DNA of 64,000 bases from Gigaspora margarita. Its lineage: Eukaryota > Glomeromycota > Glomeromycetes > Diversisporales > Gigasporaceae. Below the pieces are notes generated by a model. The model was not told the origin of the DNA, ran no database searches, and saw only the letters and a program-made list of their open reading frames with translations. The stretch is taken from assembly GCA_009809945.1 (NCBI GenBank), contig WTPW01000779.1, forward strand, positions 30,384-94,383. The letters run 5' to 3'. Made by a program: the position numbers and the translations under genes. Position 1 is the stretch's first letter, and each line of letters opens with the position of its first letter. Positions 48,790-60,093 of the stretch are shown piece by piece.

Positions 48790-49925
48790 TGAACAAAATA
48801 TCAACAAAAAATCTTTTGAGAGCTAAAGGAAAGGTATGATCTTGGTTCATTTTACGAAGTGGGACTACTCTTGGTTACTTTGTTAATTGAGAATATTACT
48901 GAGTCTAACAACTTGGTAGTCTTATTCAGGTGCTCTAACTGTCATTATTAAAGTCTGCTTTTTTGCATGAAAAAATTCTGCACCAGATTTTGTTGATATT
49001 CAGTCTAGTGGTTACATAACTCTTATTACATATTTTAACAAAATTAGAAAAATTTAATCATTTGATCTGTGAACTCCAAAATACTTGAATATTGCAAATT
49101 ATAAGACATTTGTAAATTTAAAAATTTACTGCAAAATCAACAATCTGGCATTGAATTTTTCATGCTACCTTCTTTCATGTTGAAAAAAAGTTGGTTCACT
49201 ACAATTTCTTTTTTTTATAAATAGGAAAGTTTTGCACAATACAACACATGCAAAAATTAAAAATATTCTGGGAGGAGGTAATGAAAAAATGTGAAAAAAA
49301 TGAAAAGCCTGCTAAGTCCACTCCTGAAGATCCTGCCAAGTCTGCCAAGTCCATTTCCAAGGTTCCAGAATTTGATCAGTTACCAAGTTAGTTTGATCAA
49401 ATTTTTAATTTTTCTTTAATAATAACATGTGTTTGCACTGTCTATAGATTCTCCAATTTTGCGGCACCAAGTTCACCTCCAATATTCTGCAAAACATACT
49501 TCTGAGGTTTCTACCAGTTCTACCTTTAGGGTTCCTACTCAGAGCACCTCTTCTAGCATTGAACAACTCATTGCGATCTTATTATGGAAGATGCTAACCC
49601 CTTCACTAAAGAAGCATATAAGCAACTTATTGTGGGTGATATTAGAATTTTCATAGAGCTATTGAGGGTATCATTGGACAAAAAATCTAGAATGTTCTTG
49701 CCCAAGGCAAGTGAAGAAGTGCTTCAAGCAACTGTTGAACAATATATTCCATCTAGATATTTTGTTCCAGGGCTCCAAATGATAATGGATGACCACAAAG
49801 TAAAGAGGTCAGGTTGGTATGGATTCTGGACATTTTTGTCCTTTCAGAAGATGGAGACTGTGTAGCTCTGGAGTTCGATGATGTGAGGTCCTGCATATTA
49901 GGCGAAGTAATATAAAACTGTCAGA
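48790..49925 (+). pseudogene. Broken gene of an unrecognised family
   Basis: Plus-strand coding blocks in changing frames: FYEVGLLLVTLLIENITESN near 48855-48910, then FWEEVMKKCEKNEKPAKSTP with PEDPAKSAKSISKVPEFDQL at 49260-49385, then a probable intron (about 49391-49447). Next are VPTQSTSSSIEQLIAIL and MEDANPFTKEAYKQLIVGDI (49584 on), SKASEEVLQATVEQY-like sequence, and YIPSRYFVPGLQMIMDD. After a further shift, SEDGDCVALEFDDVRSC ends near 49915. I cannot assign a function. The Lys/Pro/Ser linker and the conserved acidic C-terminal half look like a genuine host or transposon-borne protein. A ~25-bp phrase (CACAGGACAT(A/G)AGCTTAGTC) occurs on both sides, at 48113 and 49947. Confidence 0.5.
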
Positions 49926-50605
49926 AATATTCTGACATAAAGATTTGTACACAGGACATAAGCTTAGTCTTACAAATGTGTGACAAGTCCATACTAAAGT
50001 AAACTAAAGCTCAATTCTGGGGAGTTCTTAGAGGACTTGGTATGTGAGTAGAGATTGGTATTGGTCATTGATTGATTATATACAAAGAAAATCTGTTTTT
50101 AATCGATCATAGTACTCTGATCAGCCATTAGGCCTTTTGAAGTTAATTTTTCAGTTAACATCACTTTTCAGGATTCTTATAAGAGAGAAAGATGGGGCAA
50201 ATTAAATGAATGAATAAACAAAATGAACAAACTATTTTTAATATAGTAAATCTATTATAACAAATTGACTTCAAGTTAAATTTAGTCTAGAAATTCTTGT
50301 TGGGTTGCTAATTAGGTAGATAAATTGATTTAATAGTTAACATTTTTTAAAAATCTGTATAGATCTAAAATTTTATATAAATATTACATAGAATACTATA
50401 TAAATATATTATATATGTTAATGCTTATATATTATTTAATATAGAATTTATTTAAAATCTATTTAAAACTTAAATAAAAAAATTTTTATAAAAAATCTTA
50501 TGTAAATGTTATATATTTATGAATTTTATGTATTATAACTTTTATATTCTATAAATATCTAAATAAATATCTACATAAATTAATAAATTACATATATTAT
50601 AATTA
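49926..50605. other. AT-rich spacer
   Basis: No gene. Words such as TTATATAAATATTACATA recur and resemble the inverted arms at 54.4-55.75 kb. Confidence 0.5.
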
Positions 50606-50755
50606 CAGTCTTCCTCCTCTATAATCACGCAGTTTGTTTTATGCAAATGTGTGATTATAAAAGAGTGTGATTATATAGTGTTTACCCTATATAATCACAC
50701 TTAATAATATAATTTATATATGTGATTATATAGGAGTAAATAAAAAATTCTTTAT

Positions 50756-50944
50756 TAATTTTATATATTAAAAAATATATTACGTAGTTCATCAATTAAT
50801 AATCACTTAAAATCATCGATTATTTAACAAATAAGGAATGGAATCTGAAAATGGGATTCCATTCCTTATTTTTTTAAATAATCGATGATTTTAAGTGATT
50901 ATTAATTGATGAACTACGTAATATATTTTTAATATATAAAATTA
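50756..50944. repeat. Near-perfect 189-bp palindrome
   Basis: Two ~90-base arms pair from TAATTTTATATATTAAAAA at the left to its inverse at the right, through ACGTAGTTCATCAATTAATA and AAGGAATGGAATC / GATTCCATTCC, with a 9-base loop at 50846-50854. Mismatches are very few, which suggests recent origin or conversion between the arms. Confidence 0.9.
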
Positions 50945-51059
50945 TGTTTCACTTCTTTAGTTTAGTGATCCGACCTGGGTCAGATAATAGTGACCTGATG
51001 GGTCAGACATTTGACCCGGGTCAACGGATCATATGGACAATCATTATGGTAATTTTCTT

Positions 51060-52390
51060 ATAATTTTACTTCACAAAACAAGAACATAAATACTTATTTA
51101 CCATTANGTTACGTACAAATCATTTCATTTGCATAAATTTAGTGGGTGAGTATAAAGAATATTTAATAATTTTACCATATAAAAACAGCAAAACAAGTTC
51201 ACAAAACCAGAAACATAATTACTTGTTTGCAATTACGTACAAATCATTTTATTCGCATTAATTAGTGGGTGAGTATTAAGAACATTTAATAATTTTGCTA
51301 CTTGAAAACAACAATATAAGCCTACAAAAAAGAACATAAATCTATTTATCATTACGTACAAATCATTTCATTCATATTAATTTAGTCGGTTAGTATAAAG
51401 AACATTTAATGATTTTTATAAAACAAAAAAAAACAAACAAGTTCACAAAACAAGAATATAAATTCTTATTTACAATTATGTACAATTCATTTCATTCACA
51501 TTGATTTAGTCTGAGTATAAATGACATCTAATAATTTTACTACATAAAAACAGCAAAAAAAGCTCACTAAACAAGATTACGTACAAATCATTTCATTCGC
51601 ATTAATTTAGTCGGTGAGTATAAAGAATATGAATATTTAATAAGTTATTACATAAAAANAGCAAAAAAAGTTCACAAAACAAGAACATAAATACTTATTT
51701 GCCATTATGCACAAATCATTTCATTTGCATTAATCATTTCATTCAGCGCATGAGTATAAAGAGCATTTAATAATTTTACTACATAAAAACGGCAACACAA
51801 AACAAGAATATAAATACTTATTTATCATTACGTACAAATCATTTCATTNGCATTAATATAGTCAGTGAGTATAAAGAACATTTAATAATTTTAATATAAA
51901 AACAGCAAAAAGTTCAAAAACAAAAATAAATACTTATTTACCATTAAGTTCAAATCATTTCATTCGCATTAATTTAGTCAGTGAGTATCAAATGTTGAAA
52001 ATTTTACAAAATAAAACAGCAAATCAAGAAAATAATTTAGTTAGTGAGTATAAAGAACATTAAATAATTTTACAAAATTAAACAGTAAAACAAGTTTTCA
52101 AAAAAAAAAAAAAAGACACAAATACTTATTTACTATTATTTATTAATTTAGTGGGTGAATATAAAGAACTTTAATAACTTTACTGCACAAAACAAGAATA
52201 TCAATTCTTATTAACCATTACATACAAATAATTTCATTCGCATTAATTTAGCCGGTGAGTATAAAGAACATTTAATAATTGCACTAAACAAAAACATGAC
52301 AACAAGTTGACAAAAATACTTACCATTGCATACAAATCATTTCATTCGTATTAATTTTTAGTCAGTAAATATAAATATTATTTGTATTCG
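51060..52390. repeat. AT-rich minisatellite, ~120-bp unit, about 11 copies
   Basis: Repeated landmarks are ACGTACAAATCATTTCATTC, GCATTAATTTAGT, GGTGAGTATAAAGAACATTT, AATAATTTTAC, AAAAACAGCAAAACAAGTTC and ACAAGAACATAAATACTTAT. Spacing between ACAAATCATTTCAT sites is mostly 100-130 bases. Some copies are shortened, and several contain Ns. Confidence 0.92.
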
Positions 52391-52429
52391 ATCTNAAGTT
52401 TAAAAGNGCAGTTGNGAAATTAACTATTA

Positions 52430-53633
52430 TGCATTTAGATATTCCAAATACGGAAAATGTTCACATTGTAATGAAAATAACACCAGTGAGGCATGGTGTT
52501 TATCATGTGACCCTGTTAAACAACAAGATGGACAAGTGGAAATAAGGATATTGACGATTGTATGAAAATGTTTCAACTTAGAGCCTTTGCATATGAAGAT
52601 GCCATTGAATGGTTTCCATTTGATCGATTATTAGATGTTAAATTAATCGGTAAAGGAGGATTTGGGTCTGTATATTCAGTGCTCTGGTTGGATGGTATAC
52701 GAAAAGTTGATGGAGATGATTTTAATTATGTAAGAGCACGTGAACCATTTTGCATTATTGCACTCAAGACATTGGCCAACTCTAAGGAAACCAAGTTTGG
52801 TTTCTAAAGGAAGTACGTTAATTTATTGTTTTAATATTTAACTAAGAGCTGTTTTAAACTAATTTATTGTTTAAACCTTAAATTTAAAAGTCTTATGGAA
52901 TGCAAATTAAACTATAGCAAACTTGCAATCTATGGAATAACTCAAAATACCAAAGCAAAAGAATTCTTTGGTATTTCAGTATGCTAATAATGGGAGTCTT
53001 TATAAATATATAAGAGATAATTTTAATATACTTACATGGCTGNATAAATTGCNAANACTCAAAGATATTTCAANAGAGTTGGATTATGTTCATTACTATG
53101 CAGGATACATTCATGCAGATTTTCATAGGCAATATTTTGCAAGATAAAAATCTTATATCGCAGATCTAGGATTGTCTAGAAAAAAAAATGAAAGTGTTTT
53201 AGAAGGAGCTATTTATGGGGTTATGCCTTATGTTGCACCAGAGGTTTTATCAGGCGAACTGCAGTTTACACAAGTAGCAGATATTTACGGGTATGGTATT
53301 ATTATAGCAGAAATTTTGACTGGACAAAGACCTTTTGATGGTCAAAAATTCAATATAGAACTTGCAGTCAAAATTTGTGAAGGATCGCGACCTGAGTTTG
53401 CACTTGGAACTCCTAAATGCTATATTGAATTGGTTGAGAAATGCATGGACTCTGATCCAAAAGAACGACCTAATGCTTATAATATTTGGAAAACAATAGA
53501 TCGTTGGCTTAATAAAATAGCTAGTTCAGATGATAATGAAATTAAAGGACAATTCTTAGATGCAGATAAAGTAATCAAATCATTGCCAATACCAAAACAT
53601 CCAGATGAAATGTACACTAGCAAATCTTATTAG
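52430..53633 (+). pseudogene. Zinc-ribbon/TKL-like protein kinase 3, broken
   Basis: It starts with a zinc ribbon (KYGKCSHCNENNTSEAWC) near 52450-52510, then after a shift FDRLLDVKLIGKGGFGSVYS (Gly-rich loop) and FCIIALKTLANS (VAIK-type lysine). An intron is probable at about 52815-52883. The middle (LVFQYANNGSLYKYI, ELDYVHYYAGYIHADFHRQY) has HAD for HRD and a damaged catalytic loop, then YIADLGLSRK. From 53172 a clean C-lobe follows (GVMPYVAPEVLSGELQ, GYGIIIAEILTGQRPFDG, CMDSDPKERPNAYNIW) and the tail KHPDEMYTSKSY, stop at about 53631. Ns near 53043-53074 and at least two shifts prevent read-through. It lies inside two nested inverted-repeat elements. Confidence 0.8.
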
Positions 53634-54130
53634 TACAAAATTAATTTCAAAGGCAATTAAAGGTATTTTTTTCAGCTACTGTATTTAATAAATTGCATTT
53701 AGTAGGCTTTTGAATTCTGACCCGTTTGATCCGGGTCAGAGCAATTTTCGACCTGTGACCCATACAGGTCAGCCAACCTGGATCAGAACTCTAATCCAAA
53801 TATAATTTTGATTTACATAGTATACCGTGCACCATGTGTCCACACATTCTTTATTTATTATCTGTTAAGTGATTATATGGAAAGAAAATGTATATGTATA
53901 TATATTTTATTTATGATATATAATGTGATAGTGATTATAAGCTAATTGTGATTATATCAAGGTATTTTCATATAAAAACAAACGGGGTTAAAAATTAGTG
54001 TGACAATATAGAAGTTGTGATTATATAGGAGGTGATTATAGAGGAGGAAGACTGTATATAACTTTATATATCATAAAATTTAGATAAAAATTTTATATAA
54101 ATGCTATATATTAATAAATTATATATATAT

Positions 54131-54353
54131 GGGATCTTTGCCTTGAAAATGACCATATGGGACAATGTAGATTTTAGAAATAAAAATAAAATTACTAGCC
54201 AACCAGTAATTCAATTCAAATAAACTTTTTTTATTTTGTAAAAACTCACTAGCTCTAAAAAATAAAAAATGAATTAGATTCTGGATGGTTAGAAATTTTA
54301 ATTTTTAATCTTAAAATCTACATAGTCCATAATCATTTTCAAGTCAAATATCC
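54131..54353. mobile_element. MITE with ~48-bp inverted ends
   Basis: GGGATCTTTGCCTTGAAAAT...TGTAGATTTTA faces the inverse TAAAATCTACA...ATTTTCAAGTCAAATATCC. It is flanked by AT-repeat sequence, so the target duplication cannot be resolved. Confidence 0.75.
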
Positions 54354-54387
54354 ATATAATTATAAATAGATAAATATTTTATATTTA

Positions 54388-55751
54388 AATGTTATATATT
54401 AATAAATTTATATATATATAATTATGTAACCTTTATATACTATAAAATTTAAATAAATTTTCAATTATTATAAAATGCACCTATGGTGTTGAACACCATA
54501 GGTAAATTAGATTTGCAAATTCGTGTAACAAAAACAAAAAAAATAATTTTTATAAAACAAAAAATAAATTTTAATTACTTTAGGGTTAGGGTGAGGCCTG
54601 GGATTTTATCGGGGCATTAGTATATACAAAATTTTGCAAGGAATTTTTTTTATTAGAACCCGAAAGGTGGTTTTCTAAACAAAATTTTGAGATATGAATG
54701 TTTTTTTAAAAAATAAACAAAAAATCGAAATTTTATGTTACACCTGATCTTAAATTTTGATTGGCTATTCTAATAGTTTTGTGTAACATGGTGTTCAACA
54801 CCATAGGTGTATTTTAGTAAACTTGTAAATTTTTATATAAATTTTAAAGAAAAAAATAATTCATATCTTAAATTTTTACCATGATAACATATGTTGTATT
54901 TCTAATTAAAATGCTTGTCTCATAATTTTATCCTAACCTCAATTCTAATTTTAATTCTAATTTTATTATAGATTTATTTTTGTTCTAAAATTTTACTTAT
55001 TTGGCTACTTAACACATTTTTATATTTTAAATTTTTGTTATATAACTGTTATATAAATATTATTTAAAATTATATCATATATGCTATGTAAGTCTATATT
55101 GGGTTTATAGATCTATGTAAAATTTTTAAACATAATTTATGTAAAATTTACATAGTTTTATATCAAAATGTACTTGTGGATATAAAAGTTAGAACAAAAA
55201 TAAATAAATAAATAATTATTAATTAATTATCTAATACATTTATCTGAAGAAAAGAACTTCGTATGTACAATTTTCATACCCAAAATTTTCATAATCTAGT
55301 GATTAGATCTGCAATAGATCAGATCACAGTTATTTTTACATAAAGCTATGTAGAAATTTTACATAAACTAGATTTAAAAATTATACATAAATCTATAAAC
55401 CCTTATATAGATATAATTTATACATAAATATAATTAAAAATCATACTTATTTAACAGTTACATAACAAAATTAAAATTTAAAAATGTGTTAAGCAGTCAA
55501 ATAAATAAAACGTTAGAATGAAATTATAATTAAAGTTAGAGATTAAAGTTAGAGTTAGAATTAGAGTTGGGGCTAGAATAATATTATGAGGGAAGCATTT
55601 TTAATTAAAAGTACAACAGGATTATACAAGTAAAATTTTGAGATATTGACTATTTTACTCTTAAAATTTATATAAAAATTTATTTAAATTTTATAATATA
55701 TAAAGATTACAATAAAATAATTATATATATAATTTATTAATATATAACATT
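54388..55751. repeat. Large AT-rich inverted repeat
   Basis: Left-arm landmarks (AATGTTATATATTAATAAAT, TATAAAATTTAAATAAATTT, TAATTAAAATGCTTGTCTCA, AACCTCAATTCTAATT, TCTATGTAAAATTT) recur inverted and in reverse order in the right arm, with the centre near 55240. The left arm carries the MITE at 54473-54814; the right arm reads through the same place uninterrupted. Confidence 0.75.
54473..54814. mobile_element. TA-flanked MITE whose ends are themselves palindromes
   Basis: Each end contains the palindrome CCTATGGTGTT-GAACACCATAGG. The outer ends are AAATGCACC and GGTGTATTT with TA on each side (54471-54472, 54815-54816). It is inserted in the left arm of the inverted repeat 54388-55751. Confidence 0.8.
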
Positions 55752-55770
55752 ATGGAAATTCTAGGCTTTT

Positions 55771-56847
55771 ACAATAAAGTTCTATTTATAATACACGTGT
55801 CCCTCGTTAATATCAACCTATTTGAAATTGTTCTAAATCATGTTTATAGTGATATTAACGAGGGTTCATATTAAAGTTGATGATGAAAAAAAAGATGGTC
55901 AGAGTCCATCTTTTTTTTATCATAGAGTTGCGTTAATTGGCTAAAATTTAATATCCCGCATTTTGCAACATGAACCTTTGGTAAACTGTAAGGATTACTT
56001 CAATTAATAGTATTGCTTGTCACAATCTCTATAACTAGCAAATCACAATGAGATACTTGAGAGTATCCTAAGATTGTTAATTTGCGATTTATTGTGAATT
56101 ACTGTAATAAGTTCTGTTGCAAAACCTTATCGCTATTCAGCGATTGCAGTATGTGATTAAAGTTGAGTCAGCTTGCATTAAAAGTATCGTGATTGTAAAA
56201 AATTTGTTACAAAACCTACTCATTATTCCAGTGATATGCAGCATGTAGTTATGGAATAAATTATTGTCGCGGATCATAATGAAATCAGATTAAAAGAAAT
56301 TGGGGTTCTATTTAACACTCTAAAACCCACTTATACTTGTTTAATATAAACTCTACTCTAAAACTAAACTTAGCCTTAACCCCTAACTATAAAAAATGTG
56401 CTCAAAAATTTTTATTTTTCGGTGGTTTGTCAATTTTTTTATACTATACATATTTCATTTTAATCCATCTCAATTATTGTGGTTTCTATCGTGTTACCAT
56501 AAAACATTTTGCTACAGAACCTATTATTCCGGCAATGGCGAAAAAGTGTGTTAGTTCGTATTGAGATTTTCGTAATTTCTGTCATGAATTACTATAAAAA
56601 ATTCTATTCGAAACATAATTCGTAATTAAGGTTGAGTTTGCATTAAAATTAATGTGATTTCTATCATACAAAACTTGCTCTATGTGGTTATGGTTGAATT
56701 AGTTTGCGTTGGAATTATTATTGTTCCTATTATGAATTGCCGTTATAAACCTTACAATTCTGGTGATACAGAGTATGTGATTCATTAACGCATGTTATTA
56801 ATATTATCATAGCCCAGTTAACCTAATGTCAAAGACAAAAAGTGCGC
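55771..56847. repeat. Hairpins and degenerate ~110-bp repeats
   Basis: CCCTCGTTAATATCA and its inverse TGATATTAACGAGGG lie at about 55802-55866, followed by a hairpin GATGAAAAAAAAGATGG / CCATCTTTTTTTTATC. From 56030 to 56790 phrases such as GTTGAGT(C/T)(A/T)G(C/T)TTGCATTAAAA, CTATCATACAAAAC and ATTCTGGTGAT recur in imperfect tandem. A 75-residue frame at 56337-56564 lies within this and is not recognised. Confidence 0.5.
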
Positions 56848-57179
56848 ATGATGCTTGACGAATCTATTTTCACACTGACGAAATGGTTTCATCTATGGTT
56901 TCGTCTGATGAAACCTTGATGATTGACGAAACTACAGACGATTGACGAATCTCCTGACGAAATTAATTTGACCAATAAAATATTAAATTGTTGCTGTCCA
57001 TCTTTCATTAAGCTCCACTATAACACGTCTTGATCTTCTGAATCTTAAATATTTATCAAATTTCTGGTATTTCTTATAAAGTTTCGTCAGTCACTTCTTC
57101 GTCAGACCGATCGGATATCTCCGGGTAACGTTAATTCTCCGGGTAACGTTAATCATCGTAAAATTTCGGATAAAGATGT

Positions 57180-57214
<35 letters not shown>

Positions 57215-57415
57215 AGATATGATGATGAACAAAAAAATTAAGTTCGCATGGACTAATTAATTTCCATTAACCAGTTTTCACTTTTTTAAAATTTTCTTAC
57301 ATTTGTCATATAAAATTTATGTTTCGTCATGAGTTTCTTCATTCGTCACGAATTTCGTCATCCGGCATCCGTCATTCGTCTAGACGAAATAATTTCGTCA
57401 TTCGTCAGGCATCAT
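56848..57415. mobile_element. TGACGAA-rich inverted-repeat element
   Basis: Ends are ATGATGCTTGACGAAT and its inverse ATTCGTCAGGCATCAT. Inside each end the words TGACGAA(A) / TTTCGTCA are repeated many times. It contains a direct duplication CCGGGTAACGTTAAT x2 at 57121-57153 and an A run at 57181-57211. No target duplication was confirmed. Confidence 0.7.
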
Positions 57416-58534
57416 TACATAATTTACAAAGTTTTTTTTTTTTAAAAAAAAATAATAATAATAACATCGATAGATGACAACTGATGATTTGAATGTGAAA
57501 AACTAATGATGGGGCTTCCAAATCTTTAGCTAATAATAATAACATAATTAATAAATATTAATGTTATTAATGTTTTTTAAACCGTTAAAAATTCGACTAA
57601 TGACATTAATCCTGCAAATGGTCAATAATTAAAATTTAAAATAGTAATCGTCACAGCTGATCATCTTATTTCGAAGTTTTCCCACATTCAGATTATGGCA
57701 ATCAGAAAATGCAATTGAATCTTTTACAAACAACAACATTAATTATATAGCTGCTACGCTAATATCAAAAATTCGCGAACACATACCTTTAACAGACGAT
57801 TGAACACCTACAGTACATGATATATGTCGTATAAATATTCTCACAGTCTGTAGTGACGATTTAAAAAAAGTATACACCATTTTCTCATTAACATGAACAA
57901 AATGACACTCGATAATGTTATAATAATAGGATAGGAAATAAGAATAATTATAGGAATTAATGAGTTCTATTCGTTTAAAATTTGTTTTTTCTATGATCTG
58001 CAAAAAATCATTATTATAATTGCCTCCGTATGTTTGTACGTACGTACGTTGCTAACTTTACTATGCACGGCACTCAAATGTACGGTTTCACATTATGAGA
58101 ATGCAGTAACAATAGTCTTGCGCATTTGTTTATGTGTGTTAAATCAACGTCGTACGGATCAGTAAAATCCTTGTTATTAGCGCTTAGAAACATTTGGCAG
58201 CGTTTGGTGCTACGTTAAATTACCTTTTTTGGAAAGGTTTGGTTATATTATCGATTAATTTTGGAAATAGATTTTCGTCAAGTTAACTTTTTTTGGTAAT
58301 TTTGGGGTTCACCAAATTCAACCGATTGTATAAAAAGCGCTCTATCTAGCTCAAGCGCGTGCCTACGCGAAAGAGCTGAGCTAGCTATGATGCGCTCAAA
58401 ATATTTTCGCTTACAAACATCAGTTGTATATATATCTAAAAAATAATTACGAATAATAATCAAAGAAGGAAAAAAATTCCTTGTAATCACATTAATAGCG
58501 ATTAAACACATGTTATTACTAAAATTAGAAATGA
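57416..58534. other. Gene-free stretch with two unsupported frames
   Basis: Two minus-strand frames (57743-58003, 86 residues; 58278-58511, 77 residues) show no motif I know and no clear codon pattern. A GTACGTACGTACGT run is at about 58035-58048. Confidence 0.4.
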
Positions 58535-59200
58535 TCGTGAATTCATCATTATAAACATTAGGTATAAAATAGTAATACGAAAACTACTTATTTATTAAAA
58601 GCAATTGTAAATTCATAATATGTTTTAAAAATTGATGATATCATTGTTATTATTGTTATTACTTTTAATATATTGATTTTTTATATATTAAAAATATTTA
58701 ATCATTCTTGAATTATCAAAAGGGATTTGAAATTCGTTACAAAAATATTATTAAAGCAATCAACAATCGTAAATTCATTATAAACCTTAAGTGGTAAAAC
58801 GATTATTAAAAATTGACAATATTATTGTTATTGTTATTATTAGTATTTAAATANATTGATTTTTTATATATTAAAAAAATTTACTGATTTATTTTGTTTA
58901 TTATCATTCTTGATTATCAAAGGCGATTTGAAATTCGTTATAAAAATATCATTAAAGCAATCAACAATTGTAAATTCATTATAAACCTTAAGTAGTAAAA
59001 AATAATTGTTAAAAATCGATTATATCATTGCTATTGTTATTATTACTTTAAATATGTTGATTTTTTATATATTAAAAAAAATTTACTGATTTATTTTAAT
59101 TATAATCATTCTTGATTATCAAAGGTGATTTAAAATTCATTACAACAATATCATTAAAGTAATCAAATGTTCTGATTATAATTCTTTTTGATTATTAAGG
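58535..59200. repeat. Tandem repeat, ~200-bp unit, just over three copies
   Basis: Landmarks GAAATTCGTTACAAAAATAT, AAGCAATCAACAATCGTAAA, TTCATTATAAACCTTAAGT, TATTGTTATTATTA and ATTCTTGATTATCAAAGG recur at about 200-base spacing. Non-coding. Confidence 0.9.
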
Positions 59201-60093
59201 GCAGTCTTAAGATTCGAGTTATAAAAATATCATAAAAGCAAAAATTATTTTTGATAAACTTGCTTAAATCATTGATCTCATATATTCAACAAAAAACCAC
59301 NTTAATAACTAACTTCAACATTAATCATAGATTTTATAAATTGAAGATAATATTAACTCTACTTTATTATAATCTTTAAAATAATTAAATATTTTAAAGC
59401 CAATAATTAAGAAGGCTTCTAATTATTTAAAGCCTAATAATATATATTTGAAGAAAAATTACAAGTAGCATTTATCNTAAATTATTTAAATCTAATTATT
59501 ACAGTNTATAAGTTTTTCNGGATGCAACAACCNTTTTNACTTAGAAATATAACCAAATACATATAATATTTGACTTAAATATAAAATTCTTTGAGCGAGT
59601 AAAAATTAAATTCTTCATACCTAATATTTCACTTAATCAATACTCTAACATAACCCTAATTCAATTTTAGAATATTTCAGAAAAACCTAAATTTAAACTT
59701 ATTATTTTCCACAAATATCATTCAAATATCGTTGAATAATCCTCAAAAAATAAGTCTGATATTTAATTGATTAATATAATAATTAAATAAAAAAAACTTG
59801 GAACATATTCATTTTATTTAAAATAAATATAATAAAGAATAATAAAAATAACTATGAATCATTTCTTACTATCTATAACTATAAATATAAATAACTTTAT
59901 TAATAATGATTATTATAATAATTAAATATATATATAGAACGTTAGTTTTTAAAAAAATAAATAAATAAATAAAAATATATATGAAAAAAAATATAAAAAC
60001 ACTAATGATTAGATTATAAAAATCTTCAAAATTGAACGAAACAACAACCAAAACTAAAAAATAATTCTCAAAAGTTTTTTGCTTAGAAAAAAT
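59201..60093. other. AT-rich spacer upstream of the intact gene
   Basis: No gene is seen; several Ns. The last 100 bases are an AT-rich leader without a recognisable promoter box. Confidence 0.5.

Larger units (their letters stand above)
50963..53793. mobile_element. GACCCGGGTCA-rich inverted-repeat element, copy 2, containing kinase 3
   Basis: The left end (TAGTGATCCGACCTGGGTCA...TTTGACCCGGGTCAACGGAT) and the right end (CTGACCCGTTTGATCCGGGT...AACCTGGATCAGAACTCTA) are imperfect inverses and match the element at 38590-39210. No target duplication was found. The minisatellite and kinase lie between the ends. Confidence 0.55.
50606..54054. mobile_element. pogo/Tigger-type TIR element enclosing a kinase gene
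   Basis: Ends are CAGTCTTCCTCCTCTATAAT and its exact inverse, with TA on each side (50604-50605 and 54055-54056). Further GTGATTATA / TATAATCAC words line both ends, as in pogo/Tigger elements. In 3.45 kb there is no recognisable transposase; instead it holds a 189-bp palindrome, a GGGTCA-rich inverted-repeat element, a minisatellite and a kinase pseudogene. Confidence 0.8.
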
